Assembly (NCBI GenBank): GCA_933207985.1
Contig: OW240918.1
Span: 17,195,742-17,259,741, forward strand
Length of the DNA: 64,000 bases
Reading direction: 5' to 3'
Source: Pelobates cultripes
Lineage: Eukaryota; Chordata; Amphibia; Anura; Pelobatidae
Shown: in pieces, positions 1-12,310 of the stretch
Layout of the letters: every line of letters starts with the position of its first letter
Position numbering within the stretch: the stretch's first letter is position 1
Made by a program: the position numbers and the translations under genes
Notes under the pieces: model-generated
Seen by the model: only the letters and a program-made list of their open reading frames with translations
The model's database searches: none
What the model was told of the DNA's origin: nothing

Positions 1-1229
1 ATCTTTAAATCTGTCATTGTCAGGCGATATGTGTTCTTATTCAAAGTTAAAAAAATATCATCATAATGTTTGGCAATAATTTACTTTTTTCTGTTGACAA
101 TGCTGAACAAACTTTGTGTTTTTAAGTCAAAACAGTTCTTTTGTCAAACACTGTGTCTATATTAGACTTGAAGATTTGTTTCAGACTGAACTTCAGTTCG
201 ATTTAATTTGGGCTGATTGGGTCTTTGGAAGAATTGTGAGCCGAAATATAACCGAAATACAGACTAACCAAGACGTGGCTAAAGGAAAAGGGGTTGTTAA
301 TATTCTTAATACTACCTAAACATAACGAAAAAGATTATTGATAGGAAAAAAGATCATTGATGGCTAGGGGATTACCATTAAATATTGGTTTTATTCACAA
401 AACAAGGGAGAAGTGAGCATTAGAGGGAAAGTAAAAAGGGGCTGCTAAAAAAAATAATAATAAAAAATAGATATAGCATATAGTATATATGATATATATT
501 ATATAGTGAATAAATATAAAACATCTAAAACTAGATTTTTTTTTTTACTTCTGTTTTACTCTTTACTGATAACTTTTTCTCAGTTGATCTGGGAACAAAA
601 TGGTGGGGAAATGGTCATTTCTGTGTATTGCAAAATATATACATAAAATTCTATTATCATTTTCGCAGTTTTGGTTTGCTCTCCTGATTCAGTTCTCGAA
701 TCAGCATTGAGCAAAGCTAAACCAACATCCAAATGAATGCTGGTTCATTCTATTTTTGGAAAAAAATATTTGGCAGGAACAACATGTCTTGCTGTGTACA
801 AGTCTAGTTTATATCTAGATAACAATTATTGGTAAATGGAAAGCTCACTTGCAATACTTAGGTCAAAATGGAAGATTTGGAAAGATTTGGAAGAGTTAAT
901 TGTGCTCACTCTCTATGGTTACATTTTGAATTTGAAAAGTTGGGATTTCAAATCATTACAAATCACTGTTAGTATACAGACATCACAGTTCTTTGGCTGT
1001 TGAAAATCTGTTTTGCTAACGATTTCCTACACTTTCAGACACATATATTAACACTGGTCATAATAGGAAAAAAGGAAAAAGAAAACTCTCAACTTATATC
1101 CCACTGGTGGTCAGGTAGGAGAGATTTGTTGTCTCCCCAAATGACCCAATTCATGGTTCAGTGCTTTGGGACTAACTTGAGGGGAATTTGAATATGAATT
1201 CAATCCCCCCACTGTTGGTGCTATCAGGT
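1..1229. other. AT-rich DNA without recognised gene
   Basis: No frame here looks like a conserved protein. There is a short AT-only stretch around 450-530. A segment at about 160-260 resembles one at about 8805-8900 (both carry an AGACTTG-AGATTTGTTTCAG block), which suggests an old dispersed repeat of unknown class. Confidence 0.5.
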
Positions 1230-1237
1230 GTTTTAGC

Positions 1238-1883
1238 CAGGGCCGTCTTTGATATCACTAGGACCCTGGGCAAAGCATTTTCTTGGGCCCCATGGGCAAT
1301 CCCCACTCCCTGGCATGCAATCGCACCTTTCACATACATACATACACAGACAAATACACGGACAGACATACTGACATACACATAATGACAGACAAAAAAA
1401 CAGACATACTGACACATTCACACTTTTAAATCTACTCTCCGTTTCCTACCTTGAAGGATTTCTTCCCTGGTGTCCAGAGTGGTGGCTGAGGCTGTTGGGG
1501 GTTGCCAACTGGCAATCTGGACCAGCCCTCCTCCTCTCTGCTTCTCTGGTGTGGTCTCTCCCACGCGACTCTCTCTGGGAGGAAGTGACTCACGGCAGTC
1601 ACTTCCTCCCATACTGCCAAAAAGCAAAGGGGCCCGGTCGTGCTGTTAAGGGGCCACAGAGTGCGACCGGGCCCCTGCTTGCAAACGCCCACCAGAAAGC
1701 CCTTACTGCATGGGCCACCCGGTGGGGCTTCTTAGTGTGCGTCCCCAAGATCACCAGGGTGGAGGGCTGGGGAGGCGAAAGTTGTTGAAGGCAGCGGGAC
1801 CCACGAGGCAGCTGCCTTGGGCCCCTAGAAGTAAAAGGGCCTCAGGCAGCTGCCCCGTTTGCCCCGCGTTAAAGACGGCCCTG
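1238..1883. mobile_element. hAT-type nonautonomous element
   Basis: The ends are inverted: CAGGGCCGTCTTT on the left and AAAGACGGCCCTG on the right. The flanks carry an 8-bp duplication with one mismatch (gttttagc at 1230-1237, gttttagg at 1884-1891). This size and these CAGGG...CCCTG ends fit hAT elements. Inside are a CATA/CAGA simple-repeat tract (about 1330-1420), a hairpin around GGGAGGAAGTGACT (about 1576-1611) and a GGGCCCGGTCG-type GC-rich inverted repeat. No transposase is present. The element shares its ends, the GGAGGAAGT hairpin and the tetranucleotide tract with the element at 15379-16751. Confidence 0.8.
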
Positions 1884-2038
1884 GTTTTAGGGGGGTGCCA
1901 TTTTCCCAGTCTGTTAAATTGCTCCTTTCTATGTGCAGCATGGGGACCCCTTATGGAACAGATTTTAATAATTTTTTCATCTTTTTCAATTTTAATCTTA
2001 AACCCATGTTTGGTTGTTGAAAGTTCAATTATAATAGT

Positions 2039-2529
2039 TTAAAGGAACACTATAGTGATAGGAATAGAAGCATGTATTCCTAATTCTATGGAATTATAAT
2101 ATCTATTTAGATTATTGGTCCCACCCAAATGAAGTTAATAATCAAATGTACTTACCTTTAGTTCCCATGCATTTCGGTCTCAGCATGGTTACAATACTGA
2201 TGATCTCAGCCAATCCAATGTTTCCTTTTAGCAAAGCATCAGAAGACTAGTGCAAATCAAAGCACTGTGCAAATGAGCATCTCCACTTACAGATGTATTG
2301 ATTCAATGCACCTCTATGGGGAGCATTCGTCATCTTCATGAAGCGTGCAGAGACAATGAATGGCCATCCTGCAAGCTTTGCAGGACCAAACCCAGGAAGT
2401 CCATCTAATGGCTTACAGAGTGACAGCCAATAAACTTTCTCTGAAGTACTCAGTCTGAAAGGACAGGCTCTTTTCCCCAGAACCACCATGTCAGCAGAAG
2501 TGGTTCTGGTGTATAGTGTGTCCCTTTAA
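2039..2529. mobile_element. TTAA-flanked miniature inverted-repeat element
   Basis: It starts TTAAAGGAACACTATAG and ends CTATAC...GTGTCCCTTTAA read inward, so the termini are imperfect inverted repeats flanked by TTAA. TTAA target duplications are typical of piggyBac and Kolobok elements; I cannot say which. The interior (CTCTATGGGGAGCATTCGTC region) matches the elements at 19677-20162 and 31617-32071, so this is a family. Confidence 0.75.
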
Positions 2530-2859
2530 TATCTCAAAATGGAAGCAAAAGACTGTGGCAAGACTGTGGCAAGAAAAGCATAAAAAAATATTTTTAACCA
2601 TGGTATCAGTGACTCGGATCATTATTTTATGCAATGTACAGGGGATCGTACACAAAATGCAACTATACAACTTACCCCACTGTTTGGAATTGGCTCAGTG
2701 TATGAAACAGGTGACTGAAAAAAATAGGCCAGTGTTCATGGGCATATGTAGATGCTTTGGAAGCATAAATGAAACAGTCCAAACAAATGTGTGATGGCTG
2801 AGTTAAGTACTGACAGGGTCCTGTCTGTGATGAGGACATGAAAGCCTGATAGATATTCT

Positions 2860-3185
2860 TTAAAGGGACACTAAAGGCACCCAGACCACTTTAGCTCACT
2901 AACGTGATCTAGCTGCAGTGTCCATGTCAGACTTAGTCCTGCAATGAAAATCATTGCCATTTTAGGGGAATCTGCAATTATTACATTGCAGGGCTAAAAC
3001 TGCCTCTAGTGGCTCTCTATCAGACAGACACTAGAGGCACCTCCTGGTGGCTAGGTGATTTGTGGTTCTCACACTCATTGAAGCAATGTTTTCCTATGAG
3101 TAGGGCCTAATGTGTACTAGACCCCCGTTCCTTGCTAGGGGGTATGAGGGAGGGGGGCTAGAGGGAATTATAGTGTAAGAATTAA
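2860..3185. mobile_element. TTAA miniature element, second subfamily
   Basis: It begins TTAAAGGGACACTAAAGGCACCC and continues with the CAGACCACTTTAGCTCA block also seen at 40681 and, diverged, at 40103. It contains a CTGCCTCTAGTGGC...CACTAGAGGCA inverted repeat. The right end (ATTATAGTGTAAGAATTAA) is a weak match to the left. Confidence 0.6.
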
Positions 3186-4475
3186 AACATTAAGGATGAT
3201 TTTATAAAATAGGTTACAATCAGGAGATACACTTATCAGAAAAAAATGTATACTGATAATAACTGAACCAAAATATATATACATATATTTTTCAAATTAC
3301 TTTTACTGTTACTAAACATTTCACATACAGTATTAAAAAGTGAAAGTTTGTTTTATGACTGTTAATCTGTCCTATTACTTTTGGTCCCTTGAAAAGTGGG
3401 AGGCACATATACAAACTGTTGTAATTCCTACACCGTTCACCTGATTTGGATGTAAGTACCCTCAAATTAAAGCTGAAAGTCTGCAGTTAAAGCACACCTT
3501 GTTCATTTCATTTCAAATCCATTGTGACTGTATAACATATCAAATAGATACTCTGAATTGTTAACTTTGTCTTGTTTATGCTTAAGAAACAATGAAAATA
3601 AAAACTGAATGGACTTTGAAAAACAATATATATATATATATTTTTTTTTTTTTTTATCAAAGCACTTTTAATTCCTGCTTCAATGTAAGAAGAAATGCCG
3701 GGGACACTGGTGTCAGATCTATACTCCCTCTGTTGTATTTTGTTTGTGTTTGAGTTTTTTTTATGTTTTTTTATTTTATATATTTTTTTTAAGAATTGAT
3801 TTTTGTGTCTAAGACAATAATGCATTTGTATGGATCAATGATTTCTGAGCGCGGCATACAGTGAAAACTAATTATTTAATCAGAAATATGTTTAGTTTCC
3901 CTTATGGGAGGCAAAGTTTATTTCTGTTGTAGTATACAAGTTCCATATTGAACTTGAAATTGTGCAGAATGTAAGAAAACAGTATTTTAATAACATTTTA
4001 AAGATTTCATTTGTATACAATATAAGAACAGCAAATCAATTTTTTTCCAGTTTTTTTTTCTTTTTCCAAAAGGCATTTAAATAAATTTATAAGCAAACTA
4101 AACAGAAATTATATAATTCTAAATACCATTTTATTTTTATTTCAATTTCAATACTTAATGTTTTCAAACAGCAAGGTGCCGGTTAACAACAAAAGCAGCT
4201 GACGTTTGAAAGTTGATAAATGTAATAAATGTAATAAATGTAATAACATAAATGTAATAATCACTGCAATGAGAAAGTTACTGACAAGAGACAACATGAA
4301 AATGACTTCAGCTAACTAGAACTGACCCTGATAATACCTTTCATACAAATTGGGTGTTGAAAACTGCTCCTTCACAACTGACATCAAGATCAACATGAGT
4401 GTTAGGACTTGAGTGACTGCAAAAATGCCACAATGTAGGTTAGTCAAACGAAATTTTGGTCCAGGCACTAAAGAG
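3186..4475. other. AT-rich DNA, no gene seen
   Basis: It holds a short TA run with T-tract near 3627-3655 and a TAAATGTAA-type short tandem repeat at about 4215-4260. No protein-like frame, RNA gene or clear transposon end was found. Confidence 0.5.
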
Positions 4476-4680
4476 TCACTTGTTCAGCAGATTTATTGGA
4501 AAAAGTAGGACAAAAAGTGCAACGTTTTGAGCTCCAAAGAGATCTTTCTCAAGCTTGAAAAAGACCTCTTTGGAGATCGAAACTGGGCCATAATTTTGTT
4601 TGATTATTGCCATGGGGGAAGCCAGCCCCAGGCCTGGTAGCACGGGGATCACTGTATGAGTGCAGTATTCCATTATTTTT
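4476..4680 (+). mobile_element. Penelope-type terminal fragment with ribozyme-like palindrome
   Basis: Positions 4520-4590 form a near-perfect palindrome of about 65 bp centred on CAAGCTTG. Each half reads like a degenerate hammerhead core: a TTGARAAAG segment, a stem of GAYCTC with GAGATC or GAGCTC, then GAAAC or AAAAC. Downstream is a further hairpin of GCAC...GTGC type at about 4639-4664. In Penelope-like elements such hammerheads lie in the terminal repeats and inverted partial copies are common, so this is probably a fragment of such a terminus. No coding part is present. Confidence 0.4.
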
Positions 4681-5180
4681 TTGATACAATGTAGGTTAGT
4701 TGACTTTTTGGCTGACTTGACGTTAGTTAGTATGGAACTTTTTACCCATGTGTTACTTCATCTGATATTGTGAAAAACCTGCTTAGTCCAAACTTTTATG
4801 AATAGAACCTCAACATAGAGCTAATTAAATATAACTGAGACGTTCTTTAAGTGATGCACAATTCTATATTGATTTATAGAAGATTAAGTGGGGGCAGATG
4901 ATCAGCTCTTATTACATATAAAGCACCCCTTATTATCTTATTACATATAAAGCATTAGGGGTGCAAACTCATGCAAAATATGACATGGTCATTTATCAGT
5001 GATGCATTTTAAATGTGATTGGTAAAACAAGCAAATTATTTATGTCTGTTGGTATATTTGCTATATTTGTGCAACCCCAAATCCTTTTTGAATGTGGTCA
5101 CTTTGAGATAGAGCAGAAAATTATGCCTTAGTTGAAGACTTAAGGTGACTCCTTAGTATTAAATAAACAGAGTAGCTTTA
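4681..5180. other. Unclassified AT-rich DNA
   Basis: The only structure seen is a short direct repeat of TTATTACATATAAAGCA at about 4910 and 4940. Confidence 0.4.
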
Positions 5181-5384
5181 GGAATACAAACATGTAACAA
5201 TATAGTGTCCTTGTGCATATTCGGATTCCGTGTGGGGAATGTGGGGGCGGAGCTATATGCAGCCTCATACTGCTTCACACAGAGGGGAAGCAGGAAGGAG
5301 TCCCTGCTTCCCCAACTACATCACAGCAGGGACTGAATCCACACCTGCTCCAGCCCAAGCTTACTGTAAGTGAGAGAGTGTGTG

Positions 5385-5800
5385 CTGTGTGTGTGTGTAA
5401 CTGTGATTGTGACTGTCTTTGACTGTGTGTGTGATTGCTTGTGTCTATGTGACTGCCTGTGATTGTCTACCTGTGATTGTCTGTGTGATTGTCTGCCTGT
5501 GATTGTCTGTGTGATTGCCTGTGATTGTCTGTGTGATTGTCTGTGTGATTGCCTGTGATTGTCTGCCTGTGATTGTCTGCCTGTGATTGACTGTGTGATT
5601 GTCTGCCCGTGATTGTCTGTGTGATTGCCTGTGATTGTCTGTGTGATTGTCTGCCTGTGATTGTGTGTGTGACTGTCTGTGACTGTGTTGTGTGTATGTG
5701 ATACTGTCTGTGATTGTGTGTGTGACTGTCTGCCTGCGTATTTGACTGTGTGTGAGTGACTGTGTGTGGGACTGTGTGCATCTGACTGTGTCTGACAGTC
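5385..5800 (+). repeat. GATTGTCTGYST minisatellite
   Basis: About 400 bp of tandem units built from GATTGTCTGTGT, GATTGTCTGCCT and GATTGCCTGT variants. The two long frames on the reverse strand (HTDNHRQ-like repeats) are only translations of it. At 5801-5960 a GC-rich segment with GATGTCATCGCGG follows; its class is unknown. Confidence 0.85.
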
Positions 5801-6070
5801 TTTGCCCTGCAGTGAGCCGGCAGCCAGGATATGATGTCATCGCGGCCTCGGCGCCATTACAGGGCGTGCGTGCGAGAGATCCCAGCAGCAACCACTGACC
5901 ACCAGGGACTGAGGATCCACTCCAGCCCTTCAAGAGCAAGGTAGGGAGGCTGGGTGGACCTCTTAATTATTAAATGTGTGTATGTATGTAATGTTTGTGT
6001 GTGGGTCAGTGATTGTGCTTGTGTGTAGCTGTGATTATGTGTGTGATTGTGTGTATCTCTGCGTATGTGT

Positions 6071-6352
6071 TTAGTAGATAGCTCCCTTATTTCCTGTCCT
6101 CAAATATTGCAATCCCACATAAAGATAACAAATAAGGGATTTATCTACTAAACAACTGAAAATAAGAAAAGGGCTTTTTTTTATCCTTTAGCTGTTTAGT
6201 AGATAATTTTTTATCCTTTAGCTGTTTAGCAGAGATTTCCATATTTAAAGATACCAAATGAGGGTGCTGTTTAGCAGATAGCACCTTATTTGGTGTCCTT
6301 AAATATGGCAATCCCATAAACGGAAGCAAATAAAGGAGTTATCTGCTAAACA
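6071..6352. repeat. Cluster of direct and inverted TTTAGTAGATA repeats
   Basis: The block TGTTTAGYAGATA occurs several times in both orientations together with CTTATTT and its complement AAATAAGG. The outer copies at 6071-6095 and 6330-6352 are inverted relative to each other. Class unknown. Confidence 0.55.
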
Positions 6353-6599
6353 AAGATTGAAATTAAGAGGTGTCAGCCAGCCCATAACAAGAAATCTGGG
6401 TGGCTAATGTGAATTATATGCAAATGTGTAATCAGATGCCAGCATGCAGAGCACAGCATGCTGGCATCAGACAGCCAATGGCAGCATATTACCCCATCCC
6501 CTAGTGAGAAGTTTTACTGCTCCACCTCCTCCTCCTGTTTTGACTGTGGTATCTTATGTGCCCCCCCCATATATATTGTTCCTAGAGTCACCACGATGT

Positions 6600-6930
6600 C
6601 TGCATGTGTGTCAATGTGTATCTGTGTGTGACTGTGTTTGTGTGTGTATGTCCGTGTATGTGTATATGTGCAGACATATAAAAATCTCGCCAACACTACA
6701 CACAAATACACTCTTGCATTTCAACGTCAACACTACATACAAACCCCACCATTATATATAACCATACCACTGCATTCAAATACCACACAACACACAAATG
6801 CATGCTTGCATTCAAACGCCAACACTACATACAAACACACCGCTACATTCACTCACATATACTCCATACAAAAACATGCATACATTCACTCACATATACT
6901 CCATACAAAAACATGCATACATTCAAAAAC
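6600..6930. repeat. TG-rich then CA-rich simple repeat with 37-bp tandem
   Basis: A GTGTGTATGT stretch switches near 6685 to a CA-rich strand composition. Within it a unit of about 37 bp containing CTCACATATACTCCATACA is repeated in tandem at about 6850-6925. Confidence 0.7.
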
Positions 6931-7004
6931 ACAAACACTGCTTAGTGCTAAATACATTAAAACATTTTTTAGTTGTTTTTATATTTAAAGTTGAGGGGGG
7001 GGAG

Positions 7005-7065
7005 CAAGGGGGGGTGCCAAAAATAGGACCCGCCCCGGGTGCCAAATGCTCTAGGTACGCCCCTG
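7005..7065 (-). mobile_element. hAT-like terminus
   Basis: The stretch ends in CTAGGTACGCCCCTG, the complement of a CAGGGGCGTACCTAG start that is typical of hAT ends. The partner terminus was not located; the minisatellite and simple repeats at 5.4-6.9 kb may be its interior. Confidence 0.45.
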
Positions 7066-7073
7066 GGCCTTCC

Positions 7074-10000
7074 TCTGAACCTCATTCAATTATGTTTCAA
7101 TGTCCACATAGATTGTACTGGAAGTGTAGAGGAAGGGGCTCTACTGGTGTGAGGATGTGTTACATTGCAGTGTTAAAACGTCAGGATCACTGCTCCCAGA
7201 CCACTTCATTGAGAAAGATTCTCCAATTTGGCTTTGTTTTAGCCTAAAATTTGGAGTTGCCTTTGAATTTACTGAGAGTTGATGACAATTTTCATTTTTG
7301 TGAATAGCCCTGCTGGTCTGTTTGGACATACATAATCTCAATTTCCATCTACTTTCTTAATAATACAAGGACATATGCTTGGATGCAAACCAATAAGACT
7401 TGGTTCCAACTGACCAGTTTTTCTTTGTGCAAAATATCTTTACAAAAATGCCATATTTTAGACTGCATTTTCTGTTGTAAAATTGCTGTTTTGGACAGCA
7501 TGAAAAATTAGTTGTGGATTCACATCAATAGTGGACTGATTGCCAAGTCAACTGTAATATGAACTCAGTCTGTTATACATAATTGGAGTTGATTTGTATT
7601 AGACATCTTACATTTTAACAAAAGTTTAGGTCTGTATTAATGTGATTATGATACAGCTTGTAGTAGCAAATATTTTACTGTTTTTTTTTAAATCATTTTT
7701 GCACTTCCACTAGTTGTGCTAGACATATTCATATCTATTTATTTTAAAGACTATACTATTAAATACGATCAAAGTTGTCTTATCACCATCATTTCTTCCA
7801 ATACGTACTTCTACTTCTACTAATATTGTATTTCATATTTAGAATCATGGTCTAAATATTCATTCAAAAAGTCACTGCTAGCCTGTCAAATCCATAATGT
7901 CTGAGTAATTGCTTGTACAATTTTGCCAAACTGCAAGAGCCAGGTGCCCTCTCTCTTAACACTAGTCAGGGACAAGCCAATTTGATTTGCCTTTTTCACA
8001 ACTGTTTACAGTATCTTAAATATCTCATTATTGCAATATAGTTTTTTCTTTTTTTACATTTTTCATTTAGTAATTAAATATAAATTTTATTCACAAACAA
8101 ATCCTGTAAAATTGATGTACATCAAAATGGCCACCAGATCGCTATACATCAAACAGCATGGCCGTGAAATGGAGTGAAACAAGCATGTTAAATAATTTGT
8201 TTGCACTTGGAAAATCTGAATTTTTTTCATTGTTTCTTACAGTTCTGCCAGCAGATGTCGGTCCTGCAGTTCCTTTAAATTGCCCTTGCTAATAGGGTTT
8301 TGAAATGGTGACAATTCTCTGTGCTTACACATTACACTGCAAAGAAGAAGAGAGTTAGATGTGTGTGTGCTAGTTTGGTTTTGATTGTTGTTGAAGGTCT
8401 ATTCTTGTTACCATTACATCATAAGACAAGGCTGAAATATTTGAAGATATTTAATTACATAACAAATAAAATAACTTGTGTCATAGATCAGAAAGACACA
8501 ATTCATAATCTCAAAAATAATCTAACAAATCATAATATACCTATTATGCTAATGGTAATTTAGAAGTCATAATTTATTTCATTATTCAAAAAATACTTAT
8601 CCAAAAAAATGTGGACAAAAGTCAGGGTAGGCTGAAGTTAAGAAATGTATCAGTGAGAATGTAAATTAGAACAGCAAACCACATTATATCAGTGACATTA
8701 CAAACTAACTTGGTACACATGTTGGAAAATGGAAAATGTCTATATTGAAGTTAGAAAATTATATCTATATATCATTGACTTATACATCTAAGCGTTGTAC
8801 CAAGATGTAGACTTGGAGATTTGTTTCAGTCTGAATTTCAGCTGATCATGTGATTGGTCGAATTCCTAAACTGCGAGCAGAAATGACCCCGAATCACAAA
8901 ACAACTGAACAGTGCAATGGACAAGCATATTAGCGTGTTAATTTTGATTTGTGATTTTGGATTCCTTTTGTGGTGCAGAAACTCAAAAAAACAGATGACT
9001 GATGGGAATTCAATTATTGATGTTTATAATATATATATAATTCTGGAAAAATACTTTGGCCGAGTCTGCACTAAATAAACCATAAACTAAACTCTAGTGC
9101 AGTATATTATTTAATCCATGAAACGAATAATTAACATACTATAAATCACAACTTGTCATCTAAAACTTTAAGGATATCACTACCCTCCCTCGTCCTGGGT
9201 TCTGCAATGCTACTTCCCTTTGAGATATCAAATAATTGGCTTTGTGATCATGTGAACTATCCTTGGTATACATTTACAGACAATTTCAAATATTCTTCAG
9301 CTATATAGTAGGAAATACAAATGAAATGTTTCTTAAAGATAATTTGCCTGTGGGTAAAAATATTTATTAAAATTCTTATCAAAGGCACGCAACATATGTG
9401 TTTCTTTGTGACTTTGGTTTTGTTGTGATTAGATTATTGTAGTACCTTTCATTTTATTTCTGAACAGCTGCAAAGTGGCATTGATCCTTAGGCGCAACAC
9501 AATTAATAATGCAATTTTGCTTAACATGCACATGATATAAAACTATTGGCGTCTTGCAAATGCTCCCGAGATTGTGACACGTACAATTTATGGTAAAATC
9601 TTTTATGGAAATAGATCATTCCATATCACTATTCAGCCCACAGAACACAGGATAAAATATAGTGACATTTACTTTAGACACTCTACTATGTTTCACCACG
9701 CCATGATGCTTAAGAAATTTAAACCATGTTTGCCCGAGGGAACAGCTAAAGGATACCATTTATGCTTGGGAACCGTTTGTATGCTTGATTGACTTTACAC
9801 TGCTTTTGGTCTTTCGTGTTGATTGGATTGTTCTTTTGGAACATGAAGGTCATTTAAAAGGCAAGAGAATAAATATGATATGCAGCAATATGCCCAAAAG
9901 CAACATGTTAATGTCAAAATTAAATTATAATAACTTTCATGTTGATAATATTCAAAAATTGACAAACTACATCTACTTTGTTAAAACTTCTTAGAAATCA

Positions 10001-10672
10001 AGTGTATGTGTCGATGAGGACTCCAAGAGATGAAATTGTTGAGAAAGCAGTTTACTGTAAAAAATGTTAGATTTGCTTCCCTCTGTACTCTTTGTTATAT
10101 TCTTTTGTCAGGTCGCAACAATAAAACCAGTAGATCATAAAGAAATGTCCAAAGATGTCTCAGAAAGTTAACAATGTTCATCGGAACAAGTGTGTTTTTT
10201 GCAGTGTTTTATGCATTTTGCGTTTGTTGTCTTCTATTAACTAAACTTCTGGTGTAGTAGTATACTTTTTTCCATGGCAAAGTTTCAGTGCACATTTGTA
10301 TTGGTTATGTTGCTGAGAAAGACTGTAAATATAACAATATTTCCACTATTCAGTGGACCAGGTGTACTCGCCAATCAGAGAACTCAGGCATTATGTAGAT
10401 TCTTCCAAACTTTATGAAAGTCTATGTAATCAGTGAATTGTTGAACCTTTGGAAGATAGATACACACTTGGCTGTACCTATTAATAAGTGCTTATGCTAG
10501 CTTATTAGGATTTTCATTTCAGTGTGCTGTGTATTTTGATTTTTATGGTATTTTTCGTTGACATCATGTAGCCCCATTGTCGGTATCCTCATTTTAATTC
10601 ATTTTAGTAAACATTATGTCATATAACAGCACTCGAGTACATGTAGATATATCTATTTTGCTTTTTTGTAGC
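7074..10672. other. AT-rich DNA without recognised gene
   Basis: 3.6 kb of AT-rich sequence. The open frames at 8321-8563 and 9574-9994 have no recognisable domain and biased AT-rich codons, so I do not call them. About 7140-7215 has the CAGACCACTTCATTGAG block of the TTAA miniature elements, suggesting a remnant. Confidence 0.5.
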
Positions 10673-10752
10673 TTAACCCCTTAAGGACACATAATGGAAA
10701 TATTCCGTCATTATTCCCTTTTATTCCAAAAGCTGTGTCCTTAAGGGGTTAA
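10673..10752. mobile_element. 80-bp TTAA hairpin element
   Basis: The left end TTAACCCCTTAAGGACAC is matched exactly by its complement at the right end, 18 of 18 bases, with TTAA at both borders. The same TTAACCCCTT start opens the 2.16-kb element at 52175. Confidence 0.8.
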
Positions 10753-10999
10753 TGCACAACTACACAGTGACAAACCTTCAGGACTTGGACCGTCTACTCT
10801 ATACGCCTAAATCTATGAGCACCAAGTGAGAAGGCTGGTTTTGTTTCTTTGGGCATTAGTGCTTGGCTATACTCAAGGGCTATACACAAGAGGAGATGGA
10901 CAGAAATGTACACATTGACCTGGAGAGAAGAAGAAAGAGAGAGAGAGAGAATGAGGTAACAGGAAAATATATTTACATGCTTACAACCCATAAAAATAC

Positions 11000-11660
11000 C
11001 ACATCACTTATTCCTTCAAACTACATGTGTGCACACATACTGCCATTCCACAGAAATAAACCTTCTATTTATACAGACTGCCATTATACATAAACAGTAC
11101 ATTACATAATTACACACGCACATTTATACTTGCTGACCCACTAATAAATACACCACTTTATTTACACACATTTCCATTAGATATGAATGCACTCCCACAT
11201 TCACACACAAACTTGCACACTAGAAAAATATGCCTACACATTAAGACAAGCTGAACTCTGCACAAGTACACCTCTGCATTCACACACTGCCATTATACAC
11301 AAATACATCCCCTCATTCATACGCTGGCATGCTGCAAAAATACACCCCAATATTTATCCACAATGCCATTATACACAAATACAACTCTAAATTGGCATAC
11401 ACTGCCATTCTGCGCAAATACTCCCTGATGTTCACACATGCAGCAACACTACGTAAATACACCATCACATTTATACACACTGCTACCCTATACAAATACA
11501 CTCAAATGTTCACACAAGATGACACACTACACATTTGCACACTGCCTTTATAGACAAATACATTCCCTCATTTGCACACACTGGCATGCTACACAAATAC
11601 AAGCACACATTTACACACAGTGCCATCATACACAAGTACACCTGCTCCTTCACACATACT
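11000..11660. repeat. Degenerate CA-rich minisatellite
   Basis: Imperfect units of about 40-45 bp with the pattern CACACTGCCATTATACACA-AATACA. Several overlapping frames on both strands are its translations. Confidence 0.75.
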
Positions 11661-12254
11661 GTCAAATATAGATAGATCCAGTAAACATATTCTCTTTATA
11701 AAAAGCATGGCATTCTGTCCTGATTGTATTTCCTGTTTACAATGCCTGTTTGTGCTTCCAATGCATTCTTGTTCCTCAAACCCCCCCCACACCAAATCAC
11801 CAGAACTGAAATCTCGTATCCAACTTGGTATAGTATTGGAAACTGCAATTCAGCAGACTCCAGAGTATCTAAACAACTGATTACACCAGCAAGTCATGCC
11901 TTCGTGCATGTGACTTACACAGCCTTCAAAATTATTTCCTGGAAATAGACATCTAATGTTTACACTTCCTTTATTGCAAATTATGTTCAATTTAGAATTT
12001 CCAATCCATTGCTCTGTTAATAGCTTACTAGACCCTGCAGGAGCCTTCTGAGTGTGATTAAAGTTCAACCAGGAGATAAAACATTTTAAAGTAAGTTAAA
12101 TCTGATTGAAAATTAAACCATTTTGTTTTCATGCACCCAGTATCAGTCACAGCCAGGGGAGGTGTGACAAGGGCTGCACAAACAGAAACAACAGTTATTT
12201 AACTCCTAAATAGCAGAGAATTGAGCAGTGACACTGCAAAGGCATGATCTATAC

Positions 12255-12310
12255 ACAACAACTGATTCATTAAAGCTAAAGTTGTTTTGGAGACTATAGT
12301 GTCCCTTTAA
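12255..12310. mobile_element. Right end of a TTAA miniature element
   Basis: It contains a CAACTGATTCATTAAAGC hairpin and ends GACTATAGTGTCCCTTTAA, like the right ends at 2529 and 16797. The left half is missing. Confidence 0.6.

Noticed and set aside
5445..5939. 164-codon reverse frame of HTDNHRQ-like repeats
   Set aside because: Translation of the GATTGTCTGTGT minisatellite, with no flanking exon signals.
10863..11093. Small frame with RRRKRERENE as a nuclear protein fragment
   Set aside because: The basic stretch is a GA-run translation and the rest is CA-rich minisatellite.
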